Assembly: GCF_001613325.1 (NCBI RefSeq)
Contig: NZ_BDCD01000013.1
Location: forward strand, 124,001-188,000
Length of the DNA stretch: 64,000 nt
Direction of reading: 5' to 3'
DNA from: Nocardia yamanashiensis NBRC 100130
GTDB taxonomy: Bacteria > Actinomycetota > Actinomycetes > Mycobacteriales > Mycobacteriaceae
In this document: in pieces, positions 26,031 through 42,025 of the stretch
Position numbering within the stretch: the first letter of the stretch is position 1
How the letters are laid out: the number at the start of each line of letters is the position of its first letter
The notes under the pieces: generated by a model
Told to the model about the DNA's origin: nothing
Database searches by the model: none
The model's input: the letters and a program-made list of their open reading frames with translations, nothing else
Translations under genes and position numbers: made by a program

Positions 26031-27401
26031 TTGCCGACACTCACCACCCGCTATGCCCTGCGCACGGGCGTCACCTGCCTCACCGTGCCCGGCGGCGCGA
26101 TTCTGCTGAATCCGCCGCACAAGCAGAAGCTCACCGGGTTGAGCAAGGCGCAGGGGCAGGCGTTGAAGTCGCTCAACCGCGGGCCCGGGACCGCCGCCGA
26201 ACTGACCGGTGACGCGGGGCCGACCGCCGAAACCGCCGCCCTGCTCGAACAATTGGCCGAGCAGGGGTGGCTGGCGTTGACGGTGCTCGACGGCGAGAAC
26301 GAGCTGTATACGGTGCAGCCGTTCGCCGCGCCGCCCGGCGGCGCCGTGCGCGAGGCCGACGGCAGGGCGACCCTGTCGAAATTCGCGGTGATCCACCGGG
26401 ATTCGGACGGGATCGTGCTCGAGCACCCGACCTCCTGGTGCGATGTGCGCATCCACGATCCGCGCCTGCTGGCATTGGCCGCGGGCGCGAAAACCACCGA
26501 ACTCGGCCTGCCGGAAGCGGTCTCGGCGCGCTTCGCCGGCGATCTGCGCTGGGGCGGGTTCACCGCCGATCCGGCCACCGAGGCCCAGACCTTCGCCACC
26601 CGCAGCTGGAGCGCGCCCGATCTGTGGTTCCATCGGCGCAGCACGCTGGGGCCGCGGGTCGTCACCTGGGATCATTTCGGCCCGACCGCGTGGGCCGAAG
26701 CCGCCGCGTTCCCCGCCCCGCCTGCCCGCCGCCCCGAATTCGACGGCGCGCCCATCGCGCTGCCGACCCCCGACCTCGAGCGCCTGCGCATCGCCGATCC
26801 GAGTTTCACCACGGTGCTCGAGGATCGAAAATCGGTCCGCGCCTTCGACGATGCCGCCCCGATCACCTTGGCCCAGCTGGCGGAACTGCTCTACCGCACC
26901 GCCCGCACCCGTTCGGTCGAGACCACCCCGGACGGCCAGGAGCGGCCATCGCGCCCCTACCCGTCCGGCGGCAGTGTCCACGAACTCGAGCTTTACCCGG
27001 TGGTTCGCCATGTGGCCGGCCTGGAACCCGGTATGTACCACTACAACTCGTTCGACCACACCCTGTACCCGGTCGCTCCCGCGGACTCCCCCGCCGTGCA
27101 ACGCCTGTTGAAGACGACGTCGGCCACGCTCGCCGAGGCCGCCGAACCCCAACTGGCGCTGCTGGTCTCGGCCCGCGCCGGACGCGTGATGTGGGGCTAC
27201 GAGCAGGTCGCCTACGCCAATATCCTCAAGCATGTCGGCGTCCTCATGCAGACCGTCTATCTCGCCGCCACCGCCATGGGCCTGGGCGCGGTAGCCCAGG
27301 GCTTCAGCGACACCGCTGCCTTCACCGAGGCCACCGGCGTGGACGAACTCGAGGAATGCAATGTGGGCAGCATGATCATCGGAACGCCGGCTCGCCGGTG
27401 A
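26031..27401 (+). CDS. SagB/ThcOx family dehydrogenase, candidate oxazole-forming enzyme
   Basis: The 456-residue protein has an N-terminal winged-helix-like region (residues 1-230) and a C-terminal nitroreductase-fold flavin domain (about 255-450): LEDRKSVRAFDDAAPITLAQLAELLYRTA, RPYPSGGSVHELELYPVV, GMYHYNSFDHTLYPV and AATAMGLGAVAQGF. This family oxidises azolines to azoles with FMN. Nocobactins carry a phenyl-oxazole where mycobactins have an oxazoline, so a role in that oxidation is a reasonable inference. The TTG start follows GAAGGA. It is probably co-transcribed from the 24904 iron box. Confidence 0.85.
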   Translation: MPTLTTRYALRTGVTCLTVPGGAILLNPPHKQKLTGLSKAQGQALKSLNRGPGTAAELTGDAGPTAETAALLEQLAEQGWLALTVLDGENELYTVQPFAAPPGGAVREADGRATLSKFAVIHRDSDGIVLEHPTSWCDVRIHDPRLLALAAGAKTTELGLPEAVSARFAGDLRWGGFTADPATEAQTFATRSWSAPDLWFHRRSTLGPRVVTWDHFGPTAWAEAAAFPAPPARRPEFDGAPIALPTPDLERLRIADPSFTTVLEDRKSVRAFDDAAPITLAQLAELLYRTARTRSVETTPDGQERPSRPYPSGGSVHELELYPVVRHVAGLEPGMYHYNSFDHTLYPVAPADSPAVQRLLKTTSATLAEAAEPQLALLVSARAGRVMWGYEQVAYANILKHVGVLMQTVYLAATAMGLGAVAQGFSDTAAFTEATGVDELEECNVGSMIIGTPARR

Positions 27402-27433
27402 CCGCCGCGGCCGAAGCGCCGCGCACGAAACGA

Positions 27434-27468
27434 CATCAGGTCGGCGAGAGGTTCTCGCCGACCTGATG
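27434..27468. terminator. Bidirectional terminator
   Basis: A perfect 16-bp stem (27434-27449 with 27453-27468) and a 3-nt loop lie between the convergent SagB-type gene and the second NRPS gene. Confidence 0.85.
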
Positions 27469-27496
27469 CGTTCGGTGGGGGCTCCCGCCCCGGCCG

Positions 27497-30400
27497 CTAG
27501 AGAGCGGCGGCCAGGGTGGCTACCGCTTGCTGCCAGAGTTCGGTCAGGCGGGTGGCCTCGGACTCGGTGAACAGGGCGGTGCTCCAGCGCCAATTGGTGG
27601 TCAGCTGGGGGCCGTCCGGGGTGGTGCCGATGCCCGCGATGACGTCGAGGGCGTAGCGCAGGGGCAGGTCCGGTTCGGGGTCCAGGGGCAGAGCGTCGTT
27701 CAACGGGCCCGTCAGCAGGGAGACCGAGTCGGGGGTCTGGCCGCTCAGGTCGACTCGGCCCAGATAGTTGAACTCGATCTGGGGTTCCGGGGCCGTGACC
27801 AGGTCGGGCGTACGGGTGATGTAGCGGAGCAGACCGTAGTCCAGGCCCTGGTTGGGAATGGCGGACACGTGGGTGGTGACCGATTCCAGGAGAGCTCGGG
27901 CCGCGGCGGGGTTAGCTTGCGCCGCTTCGATATCCACCGCATTGTCACCCGCTCCCAGACGGACCGGGAAGACGCTGGTGAACCAGCCGAGGGTATTGGT
28001 GGTGTCGGTGGACAGCAGGTCGTCGGCGCGGCCGTGGCCCTCCAGGGCGATGAGAGCGCCGGCGGCCGGGTCCTGGTCGCGTTCCTTGCGCCAGGCCGCG
28101 ACGGTCATGGTCAAGGCCGTGAGCAGGAATTCGCGGACGCCTTCCTCGCGGGTGAGGGCGGCGAGCATGCGGGCGGTGACGTCGGCCGGGGTGACGGCCG
28201 TGGACACGCGGAGTGAGGACCAGGTGTCGGTGCGCGGGTCCGGAATGCGTTGCCCGACAGCGGGGTCCGGGGTGGCGAGCTGGGCGGTCCAGTAGTCGCG
28301 CTGGGCGAGTACTTCCGGTTCGGCGGCGCGGTCCCAGATGCGGCGGGACCATTCGCGGTAGGAGGTGGCTTCCGGGAGTGCGGAAGGCTCTGCGCCGGAA
28401 GCGATTCGGGTCCACGCCTCGGCGAAAGCGGACAGCAGCAGGTGCCAGGAGACGACATCCACGGCCAGGTGATGGATGGTGAGGAGCAGGATCTCGCCCG
28501 CGCCCGCGTCCGTGCCCACCCGCGCGCCAGTGCCCACGCGCGCGCCAGTGCCCGCGCCCGCGTTAGTGCCCGCGTCCTCGCCCACGCCCACGCCCACGCC
28601 GGTGCCGGTGCCGGTTCCGGTGAAGAGCACGGCACGCACCATCTCGCCGGTGCGCGGGTCGATTTCGTCATTGGCGGTGCGGGCGGCCCGGTGCACAACG
28701 GCATCCAGGTCGCCGTCGGCGGCGATCGTGGTGATCAAGTCGGCGGCGCGCACGGCACCGGCGGGCTCGGCCACCAGGCGGGGGCCATCGGCGGTGTCGA
28801 TGAGCCGGGAACGCAGGGTGGCGTAGCCGTCGAGGATCGATTGCAGGGCCGATTCCAGCTGCGGGAGTTGCATTCCCGACGGGAGGCGCAGCAGGGCGGT
28901 CTGGGTGAAGCGGCGGTAGCTGCCGTACTCGTACATCCACGACACCACCGGGAGCGGCAGGATCTCGCCGTAGGCGGCATCGTCGGACTGGGCGGCGGCG
29001 GGGGCTGCGTCCAGGGCGGCGGCCAGTTCCCGGATGGTCGGAGCCGACAGCACCATGCGCGGGGTGAGCGCGAGGCCGCGGCGACGGGCCTTGTTGACCA
29101 GCGAGATCGCCACGATGCTGTCCACGCCCAGGGCGAAGAAGTCGTCGTCGAGGCCGGGGGTGCGGCCGTCGAAGAGTTCGGCCAGGACCGCGCCGAGTTC
29201 CTTCTCCGTCGCGGTGCTCGGGGCGGTGCCGGAACCGCTGCCCGCCAAGGCTTCTTCGGCCTGGCGGAGCAGTTCGTGGCCGTCGAGTTTGCCATTGGAG
29301 TTCACCGGCAGTTGCGGGCGGACCAGCAGGCGGGCGGGGATCATGTAGGAGGGCAAGCGATCCGCGAGGGCCAGGCGCAGGCGGGCCGGGTCGAGCGTGC
29401 GACCGGTCTCCCCCACCAGGAAGCCGACCAGGCTCGCGCCGCCCGCGCGGCGCACCACGGTGACGGCGGCGGTGTCCACGCCCGGCAAGCGCCGCAGCGC
29501 GGTTTCGATCTCGCCGATCTCGATGCGGTAGCCGCGCACCTTGACCTGCGCGTCGGCGCGGCCCAGATAACCGATGCCGCGATGCGGCAGGCGGCGCACC
29601 AGGTCGCCGGTGCGGTACATGCGGCGGCCGGGACGGAACGGGTCGGCGACGAAACGATCGGAAGTCGTTGCGGGACGGCCGATATAGCCGCGCGCCAGCT
29701 GCGGTCCGGACAGGTACAGCTCACCGACCACGCCGTGCGGAACGGGTCGCAGCATGGAATCCAGGATGTAGCCGGACATTCCGGCATTCGGGGTGCCGAT
29801 GGTCGGGGTGTCGAACGCACCGACCGGCGCGACGACCGCTTCCACGGTGGTCTCGGTAGGGCCGTAGCAGTTATACACAGCCGTCCCGGAACCCTTTGTG
29901 GACAAAGCCCGCAGCCGCGCCCACAGCGCGGCGTCGATGGCCTCGCCACCCAGCGCCAGCACCGGCAGCTCACCGTCCACCAGTCCGGCGGCATTGAGCT
30001 GCGCGAACATCGAAGGCGTGGTGTCGATCATGTCGATGCCGTGGCCGGTCATCCCCGCCACCAGGCGGTTCGCGTCTCGCATCTCCTCGGCATCGAACAG
30101 ATGCAGCGTCTGCCCGGCCAGGAAACCGACCATGGGCTGCCAGGAAGCGTCGAAGCTCAGCGACCAGGCGTGCGCGATGCGCAGCGGACGGCCCAGTCGC
30201 TCCATGGCGGGGCGATATACGCGGTCGCGGTGGTCCGCGAAGTAGGCGAGTACCGCGGCATTCGTGCCCGCGACGCCCTTCGGTTCACCGGTGGAACCGG
30301 AGGTGAAGATCAGATAAGCGCACTGGTCCGGGTGCCGGACCACCTCGGGCGCGATGGCGGGCCGCCGCGAAACGCGTGCTGCGACAGCGGGATCGTCGAG

Positions 30401-32277
30401 CACCAAAGCGGCAGTCGACTCACCGGCGACGAGCTCGCGGGATTCGGTGACCGTGAGGAGCAGCGTCGGCCGCGCCTGGCGCAGAATCGATTCGATGCGC
30501 GCCACCGGCAGGGTGGTATCCACCGGGACGTAGGCGGCCCCTGCCGCGAACGCGGCCAGCAGGCCGATGATCGACTGCGTGGAGCGCGGCATCACCAGCG
30601 CCACCACGGTTTCCGGTCCGACGCCGTGCGAGGCCAGCTCGCCCGCGAGGCGGGCGGCGGCGTCGCGCAGTTCGGCGTAGGTGTATCGCTCGCCCGCGCT
30701 GGTCTGGAGCGCCACCGCATCCGGCGTGGCGGCCGCCTGCCGCTCGAAGGTCACCCACACCGAACGTTCGGCCGCTTCGAACCGAGTGCCCGGCTCGACA
30801 CCGGTTCTCTCGGCACGACCCGGAACGGCCGCCCCGGCGACGGGTGCCAGGGGCTCACGCGTACCTGCGACAGTGGTCTCCGGCGTGACCGCCGAGGCGA
30901 TGTCGAGTGCATCGGCGGCGGGTTGGTCCGCAGACGCATGATCGACGGCGGCGTCCAGCTCCGCCCGCTCCGCCGCGGTGAGCACGTCCAACTGGTCCGG
31001 GGTGGCAGCGCCGGCGTCGGGGAGGCGGCGCAGGACCTCTACCAGGCGTTCGGCCAAAGCGGAGGCCGAGATGTACGGCAGCGCTTCGGGAATCGCTTCT
31101 ACGAGGACGATCAGGTCGCCGTCGCTGAGGTGGGAGACGACGGTGAGGGGGTAGTGGGCGAGGGATTCCATCTCGATCGGACGGAAGCGGGCGCCGTCGG
31201 GGGCGGTCACCTCTTGAATCGCGTCGTCGATGGGGGCGTTCTCGAAGACGAAGAGGGTGTCGAAGAGGCTGCCGTGGCCGGTGGCGCGCTGGACTTCGGA
31301 GAGGCTGAGGTAGCCGATGTCGCGCATGGCGGCGCACTCGCGTTGCAGGCGGGCGCACTGGTCGACGATGCTCACGCCACGTTCGAGGTGGTGGGTGACG
31401 GGGACGGTGTTGATGAAGAGGCCGACCATGCCTTCGACGCCGGGGAGTCCTTCGGGGCGGCCGGAGACGGTGGTTCCGTAGACGACGTCGCGGCGGTCGG
31501 TGAGGCGGCCGAGGACGACGGTCCAGGCGAATTGGACCGCGGTATTGAGGGTGAGGCCGTTGGCGCGCGACCACTGCTGGAGGCGTTCGGTTTCGGCAGC
31601 GGGGAGGACCAGTTTCGTCTTCTCCGGGACCGCGCCGGGACGGAGGGCCGCGCCGTCGGCGAGCACCATCGGGCCGGTCAAATCGCCGAGGTAGGCGGCC
31701 CACTTGGTCAGGGCCGCAGCACGATCCTGGCCCGCCAGCCACGCGATGTATTCGCGGTACTTGCGGACCGGCGGGAGGATCGTGGTGGAGCCGCCGGCCT
31801 GGTAGACGGCGAGGAGTTCAGTGAAGAACACCGCGACCGCCCAGCCGTCCATGAGGATGTGGTGGGCGGTGAGGATAAGGCGGCGGGTGTCGGAGCCGGG
31901 GACGTGCAGGATGAGGATGCGCAGGGCCGGGCCGCGGCCGAGATCGAAGGGACGCCGCCGTTCCGATTCGGCGATTGCGTCGAATTCGGCTGGGGTGGCG
32001 TCTTTTTCGGTCCACGGCAGTTCGGCCTGTTTGGGCACGATCTGCACGGGACGCGGCACGTCCTTGTCCCAGAAGGCGGCCTTCAGGTTCGGGTGCCGGT
32101 CCAGCATGGCCTGGGCGCTGCGGCGCAGCAGGTCCAGGTTCACCGGGCCGTCGATGTCCACCACGAATTGCATGGTGTACAGGTCGATTCCGTCGCCGGT
32201 CAGGCGGGACAGCGAGAACAGCCCCTCCTGCAGCGGGCTGAGCGCGAGGACGTCCTCGATCTGGGGCGCGGCCGCGG

Positions 32278-32281
<4 letters not shown>
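27497..32281 (-). CDS. Siderophore NRPS, C-A-PCP-E (MbtF/NbtE-like)
   Basis: A 1594-residue synthetase. Domains in order: condensation (about 1-440; HHILMDG near 142), adenylation (about 530-1000; FTSGSTGEPKG near 660, YGPTETTVE, YRTGD), carrier protein with LGVDS near 1052 (the common form is LGGDS), and an epimerization-type domain (about 1120-1594; HHLAVDVVSW near 1273, EFNYLGR). A 42-residue Gly/Thr/Ala/Val repeat interrupts the E-type domain. By content it adds the last lysine-derived unit of a nocobactin/mycobactin scaffold. The GTG start overlaps the stop of the first NRPS (GTGA), so the longer frame to 32494 is rejected. Confidence 0.9.
28496..28621. repeat. In-frame simple repeat inside the NRPS epimerization domain
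   Basis: The 126 bp are tandem GGC-ACC/GTG/GCG-type hexamer and longer units encoding a Gly-Thr, Gly-Val and Gly-Ala repeat of 42 residues. It sits just before the HHxxxD active-site strand, where related domains have a short loop. Confidence 0.85.
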
Positions 32282-37482
<5,201 letters not shown>

Positions 37483-37500
37483 GGAATCTGGCCCCTAGCC

Positions 37501-40500
37501 CTAGTTGGTGTTCTCAGCCATGAGCAACACGACATCGTCGAAGGTCGCGCCGCCCAGAATCGCCGCCACCGGGAGATCCCGGTCCAGCGCGGACCGCACT
37601 CGCTTGCGGAAGTCCAGGGCCTGGAGGGAATCCAGGCCGAGGGCGACCAGCGGGGTGGAGCGGTCGAGTGCGTCGGTGCCGTCCACGCCCATGACGCGGC
37701 CCAGCTCGATCAGCAATTGATCGGGCAGGGAGACGTCGGCGGCGGCCGGCGGGGCCGCGGCGGCGACCGGCTGCGGTGCGACGGCGACCGGCTCGGGTTC
37801 CGGTGCGGCCGTGGGGGTTTCCACTACGGTGACCGGGACGACAGGTTCCGGGACCTCGCGCAAGACGGCATCCAGGCCGAAGGTGCCCAGGATGTCGCGC
37901 AGGAAAGGCCAATCGGCGGAGATGATCACCGCGTCGGTCGGCTGGCCGCTGAATCCGGCGGCGATGGCCGCTTCCGGGCGCATCGGGTAGACGCCCGCGC
38001 CCTCGACGCGCGCCATACCGGCGTCGTCCAGGGGTCCGGCCACGCTCCACAGCCCCCATTCGAGGGAGGTGCAGTCCAGGCCATCGGCGCGCAGGCGGCG
38101 GGCGACAGTGTCGAGCATGCGGTTGGTGACCGCGTACAGGATCTGGCCGCGACCGCCGAGCGTCGCCGCCATCGAAGAACACAGCAGCACACGGGCATTC
38201 GCGGTGCGCGGGACGGCCGACAGGACCGTCTCCAGGCCGACCACCTTCGACGCGGCGGCGGTGCGCACCATGTCCTCGGTGATGTCGGTCAGTTCGGCGT
38301 CCACGTAGTTGACCGCCGCGTGGATGATCATGCTGACCGGCCGTCCGACCTGCGCGGCCGCGAACTGCCCGACCGCTTCCGGATCGGTGGCGTCACAGGC
38401 GACCACGGCGATCTCGGTCGCGCCGAGCCCACGCAAGCGAGCCAATTCGGCTGCGGTGGAAGCAGTTTCACCTGACCGGCTGAGCAGCGTGACCCGCCCC
38501 GCGCCGGAGCGCGCGAAGTGATCACAGAACAACAGTCCCAGCTGCCCGGTTCCGCCGATGATCAGCACGTGATCGAGATCGGCCGCCGCACCCGGCTCCG
38601 ACTCGTCCGCGTGCAACCGCTTCACGAACACCTTGCCGTCGCGCAACGCGACTTCCGGCTCCCCGGCGGTGTGCAGCGCGCCGATGATCCGCACGGCTTG
38701 CTCCGCCCCCGCCCCGGCGGGCAGATCCAGATGCCGCAGCGCCAGCCCGGGGTGCTCGATCCCGATACTCCGGAACCCGGCGGCCACCGCGCTGTGGAAC
38801 AGCTGCGGCACAGCATCACCCGGCACCACGGACTCGCCGCCGGTCGTCACCAGCCAGCACTCACCGCCCGGCCGCAAACCGGCCAGCGCGGGCAGCCACT
38901 GCCTGGCCGCGAAGAACTCCACCAGCTCGTCGATGGTGCCCTCACCATCGGCATCCGGCAGCGCGGGCCACACGATGACAGCCGTATCGAAGCCACTGCT
39001 CGCAGCACCCGACCCGGGCGCGGCGGCCAACGCCACCGCATCGACACCGCCGGGCGCCGCGACCCCGTTCGCTCCGGCCACCGGAACCGCAACCGGGTCA
39101 CGCTGCGCGGCATCGCTGTCGGCAACCGCCGCGTCGAGCAGCAGTGCGGTCGCGCCGTGGCGGTCGGCCGCCTTGACCAAAGCGGCGACGAGGTCGGTGC
39201 TGCGGCCCGTGGGGTCGATGAAGGCGAGGGTGCGCGGGGGCGTCATGGCGCGGCGCTCCCAGGGGACCCAGGCTTCGATCAGACGCTGCGGAGCCGGGAC
39301 CGGCGGCAGCGGGGCGGTGATGGCGGCGGGCGCGTAACCCGCTGGGGCCCAGAGTTTCTTGTTGTGCTGGATGGTGTGCGGGAAATCTCGCAACGGGAGC
39401 GAAGGCGCGGATTCGGTGCGCAGGGCCGACCAGTCGTAGCCGAGGTCGTGGACGGCGACGGTGGCCAGGTTGCGGGTGAAATCGCGGAGGGAGTCGGCGG
39501 TGCGGAGGGAGGTGCCGAGGACCTTGAAATCGCGATTGCCGCGGGCCGGGTCGCGCGGGACGAGGGTGAGGTTTTCCTGGATGGCCAGCTGCAGGACGGG
39601 GTGTTCGACGACCTCGATCAGGGTGTCGATGCCGTCGGTCGCGGCGGCGACGATGGCGCGGTCGAAGCGGACCCGGTTGCGCAGGTTCCAGTACCAGTAC
39701 TGTTCCTGGGCCAGGTCGGGGGTGATGGCGGCACCGAGCGTCGCCCCGTAGCTGGGGATTTCGGTTTCGGTGAAGGTCTCGGTGTCCATTTCGCCGCCGA
39801 GGAAGCCTTCGAAGTCGGCGCGCACCTCGGCCACGATAGAGGTGTGGGCGGGGTAGGAGACGCCGATCTCGCGGGCGAACTGGCCACGCGCGGTGGCCAT
39901 CTCGACCATGTCCTTGATGGTCTGGCGGTCACCGGAGATCGCCATGATGTGCGGGGCGTTCACCACCGACAGCTCGGCCCAGCCGGAGTGGCGGGCCAGC
40001 AGCATTTCGCAGTCCTCGCGGTTCATGGCCAGCACCGCCATGGAGTAGCCGCGCGGGGAGATGCGCTGCACCAGGTTGGCGCGATGGGTGACCACCAGGA
40101 CGGCATCGTGCAGGGACATGACGCCCGAGACCGCACCGGCCGCCAATTCGCCCTGGCTGTGGCCGATGGTGGCGGCGGGGTTCACACCCGCGGCGCGCCA
40201 CATGGCGGCCAGGCCGGTCATGTGGAACATCAAGGCGGGCTGGACTTCCCAGACCGTGTCCTCGTATTGGCCTTCGTCGCCGCGCAGGTAGTGCAACGGC
40301 TGGGTGTGACCGAAACGTTCGGCGTGAATGGCCGAGCAGGCGTCCACGGTGTCGCGGTAGGCGGTCGACAGTTCGTAGTACAGCTTGCCCATGCCGGGAC
40401 GCTGACTGCCCTGACCGGGGAAGACGAAACCGACGCGGCGCGCGGTGGCCGGGCCGTCGCCGACCACCACGGCCGGATGGGAGTCCCCGGCGGCGACGGC

Positions 40501-40725
40501 GCGCAGACCGCCCACCAGTTCGTCACGGGTGGTGACGGTGGCCAGCGCGCGATGGCGGCGGGGCGTGCGGGTGCGGAACAGCATGTCCGACACCCGTTCC
40601 GGGGTGACCGCCGGATGCGCCTCCAGGTAGCCGAGCACGGCGGCCGCTTCGGCACGCAGGCCCTCGGCGGTATCGGAGGACAGCGGGACGGGAATGCTGC
40701 CGTCGGGCAGGCGGTGGCTAGACAT
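37501..40725 (-). CDS. Type I polyketide synthase subunit, AT-KR-ACP (MbtD-like)
   Basis: A 1074-residue subunit without a ketosynthase. The acyltransferase (about 100-430) has FVFPGQGSQ and the active-site GHSQGE. The ketoreductase has the NADPH loop IIGGTGQLG (about 720). The C-terminal acyl carrier protein has LGLDSLQ with the phosphopantetheine serine (near 1040). With the adjacent stand-alone KS it makes one extension and ketoreduction, giving the 3-hydroxy acyl unit of nocobactin/mycobactin, as MbtC-MbtD do. The ATG at 40725 follows GGAGAG and overlaps the KS stop by 8 bp; the longer frame to 40929 is an overlap artefact. Confidence 0.92.
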   Translation of the reverse strand: MSSHRLPDGSIPVPLSSDTAEGLRAEAAAVLGYLEAHPAVTPERVSDMLFRTRTPRRHRALATVTTRDELVGGLRAVAAGDSHPAVVVGDGPATARRVGFVFPGQGSQRPGMGKLYYELSTAYRDTVDACSAIHAERFGHTQPLHYLRGDEGQYEDTVWEVQPALMFHMTGLAAMWRAAGVNPAATIGHSQGELAAGAVSGVMSLHDAVLVVTHRANLVQRISPRGYSMAVLAMNREDCEMLLARHSGWAELSVVNAPHIMAISGDRQTIKDMVEMATARGQFAREIGVSYPAHTSIVAEVRADFEGFLGGEMDTETFTETEIPSYGATLGAAITPDLAQEQYWYWNLRNRVRFDRAIVAAATDGIDTLIEVVEHPVLQLAIQENLTLVPRDPARGNRDFKVLGTSLRTADSLRDFTRNLATVAVHDLGYDWSALRTESAPSLPLRDFPHTIQHNKKLWAPAGYAPAAITAPLPPVPAPQRLIEAWVPWERRAMTPPRTLAFIDPTGRSTDLVAALVKAADRHGATALLLDAAVADSDAAQRDPVAVPVAGANGVAAPGGVDAVALAAAPGSGAASSGFDTAVIVWPALPDADGEGTIDELVEFFAARQWLPALAGLRPGGECWLVTTGGESVVPGDAVPQLFHSAVAAGFRSIGIEHPGLALRHLDLPAGAGAEQAVRIIGALHTAGEPEVALRDGKVFVKRLHADESEPGAAADLDHVLIIGGTGQLGLLFCDHFARSGAGRVTLLSRSGETASTAAELARLRGLGATEIAVVACDATDPEAVGQFAAAQVGRPVSMIIHAAVNYVDAELTDITEDMVRTAAASKVVGLETVLSAVPRTANARVLLCSSMAATLGGRGQILYAVTNRMLDTVARRLRADGLDCTSLEWGLWSVAGPLDDAGMARVEGAGVYPMRPEAAIAAGFSGQPTDAVIISADWPFLRDILGTFGLDAVLREVPEPVVPVTVVETPTAAPEPEPVAVAPQPVAAAAPPAAADVSLPDQLLIELGRVMGVDGTDALDRSTPLVALGLDSLQALDFRKRVRSALDRDLPVAAILGGATFDDVVLLMAENTN

Positions 40726-42025
40726 CGCTCTCCTGAAGGACCGGCATGGCGATGAGGGCGTGGGCATTGGTGCCCGCGACCCCGAACGAGGAGACGGCGG
40801 CATAGCGCACCCCGTCGATCGGCTGCCAGGGTTCGAGTTCGGTGGCCAGGCGCATACTGGTTGCGGCCCAGTCGAATTCGGTGGTCGGGCCGCCGGCGTG
40901 CAGGCTCGGCGCGATCTGGCCGTGCGCACCGCACAGCAGGGTCTTGATCAGGCCGAGCATGCCGGCGGCGGCCTGGGCGTGCCCGGCATTGGACTTCACC
41001 GAGCCCAGGCGCGGGCCGTGTTCGCGGGCGGCGCCGTAAGTGGCTGCCAGCGCGCTCAATTCGAGCGGATCGCCGACCGCGGTGCCGGTGCCGTGACCTT
41101 CGATCAGGCCCACCAGTTCGGCGTCCAGATCGGCGGCGGCCAGGGTGGCGCGGATCAGGCGCTCCTGCGCGGCGGCGCTCGGCACGGCCAGCGGCGCGCC
41201 CTTGCCGTTGTGGTTCACGCGCGAGCCCAGCAGGCGGCCGTAGACGCGGTGCCCGAGTTCACGAGCGCGCGATTCCCGTTCCAGCACGACGACTCCCGCG
41301 CCCTCACCCCAGAGGGTGCCGGTGGCGTCGGCGGCGTAGGAGCGGCAGTGCCCGTCGGTGGCGAGGGCATTGTTCTTGGAGAACTCGTAGAACGCGCCGG
41401 GCGAACCCATCACGCAGACGCCGCCCGCCAGCGCCCAGTCGCACTCGCCCGCCCGGATGGCGGCGGCGGCCTGGTGCAGGGCGGTCAGCGAGGACGCGCA
41501 CGCGGTATCGACGCTGACCGACGGGCCGGTGAGGCCGAGGCCGTGCGAGATGCGACCGGCGACCGCGCCCAGCGCGGAACCGGTGGCCCGGTAGCCGTTG
41601 AACTCGTTGACCTCGGCGGCGCGCGGGCCGTACTCCATCAGCGAGACGCCCATCCACACGCCCGCGGTATCGCCTTCGAGGGCGCCGGGATTCAGGCCCG
41701 CGTGCTCGAGGGCCCGCCACGCCACCCGCATGCCCACCCGCTGCTGCGGATCCATGGCCACGGCTTCGCGCGGAGTGATGCCGAAGAACAGCGGATCGAA
41801 TTCGGTGGCGCTGGAAAGGAATCCGCCGCGATCGCGCACCGGGGCCCAGCCTTCCCGCTCACCGAGCGAGAACAATTCGGCCAGCGGCCATTCCCGGTCA
41901 CGCGGGAAAGGCCCGATCAATTCCCGGGATTCGGCCAGTGCGGCCCAGAATTCCGGCAGGGAGTCGATACCGCCGGGGGCTTCGACGCCCATCCCGACGA
42001 TCACGATGGGGTCGTCGATATTCAC
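40718..42025 (-). CDS. Stand-alone beta-ketoacyl synthase (MbtC-like)
   Basis: A 435-residue PKS-type ketosynthase with the complete Cys-His-His triad: DTACASSL, EGHGTGTAVGDPLE and NAGHAQAAAG. It begins DPIVIVGMGVEAPGG. It would condense an acyl starter with malonyl loaded on the neighbouring AT-KR-ACP protein. Splitting of KS from AT-KR-ACP is the arrangement known for MbtC/MbtD. The GTG start overlaps the thioesterase stop (GTGA). Confidence 0.93.
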   Translation of the reverse strand: MNIDDPIVIVGMGVEAPGGIDSLPEFWAALAESRELIGPFPRDREWPLAELFSLGEREGWAPVRDRGGFLSSATEFDPLFFGITPREAVAMDPQQRVGMRVAWRALEHAGLNPGALEGDTAGVWMGVSLMEYGPRAAEVNEFNGYRATGSALGAVAGRISHGLGLTGPSVSVDTACASSLTALHQAAAAIRAGECDWALAGGVCVMGSPGAFYEFSKNNALATDGHCRSYAADATGTLWGEGAGVVVLERESRARELGHRVYGRLLGSRVNHNGKGAPLAVPSAAAQERLIRATLAAADLDAELVGLIEGHGTGTAVGDPLELSALAATYGAAREHGPRLGSVKSNAGHAQAAAGMLGLIKTLLCGAHGQIAPSLHAGGPTTEFDWAATSMRLATELEPWQPIDGVRYAAVSSFGVAGTNAHALIAMPVLQESDV

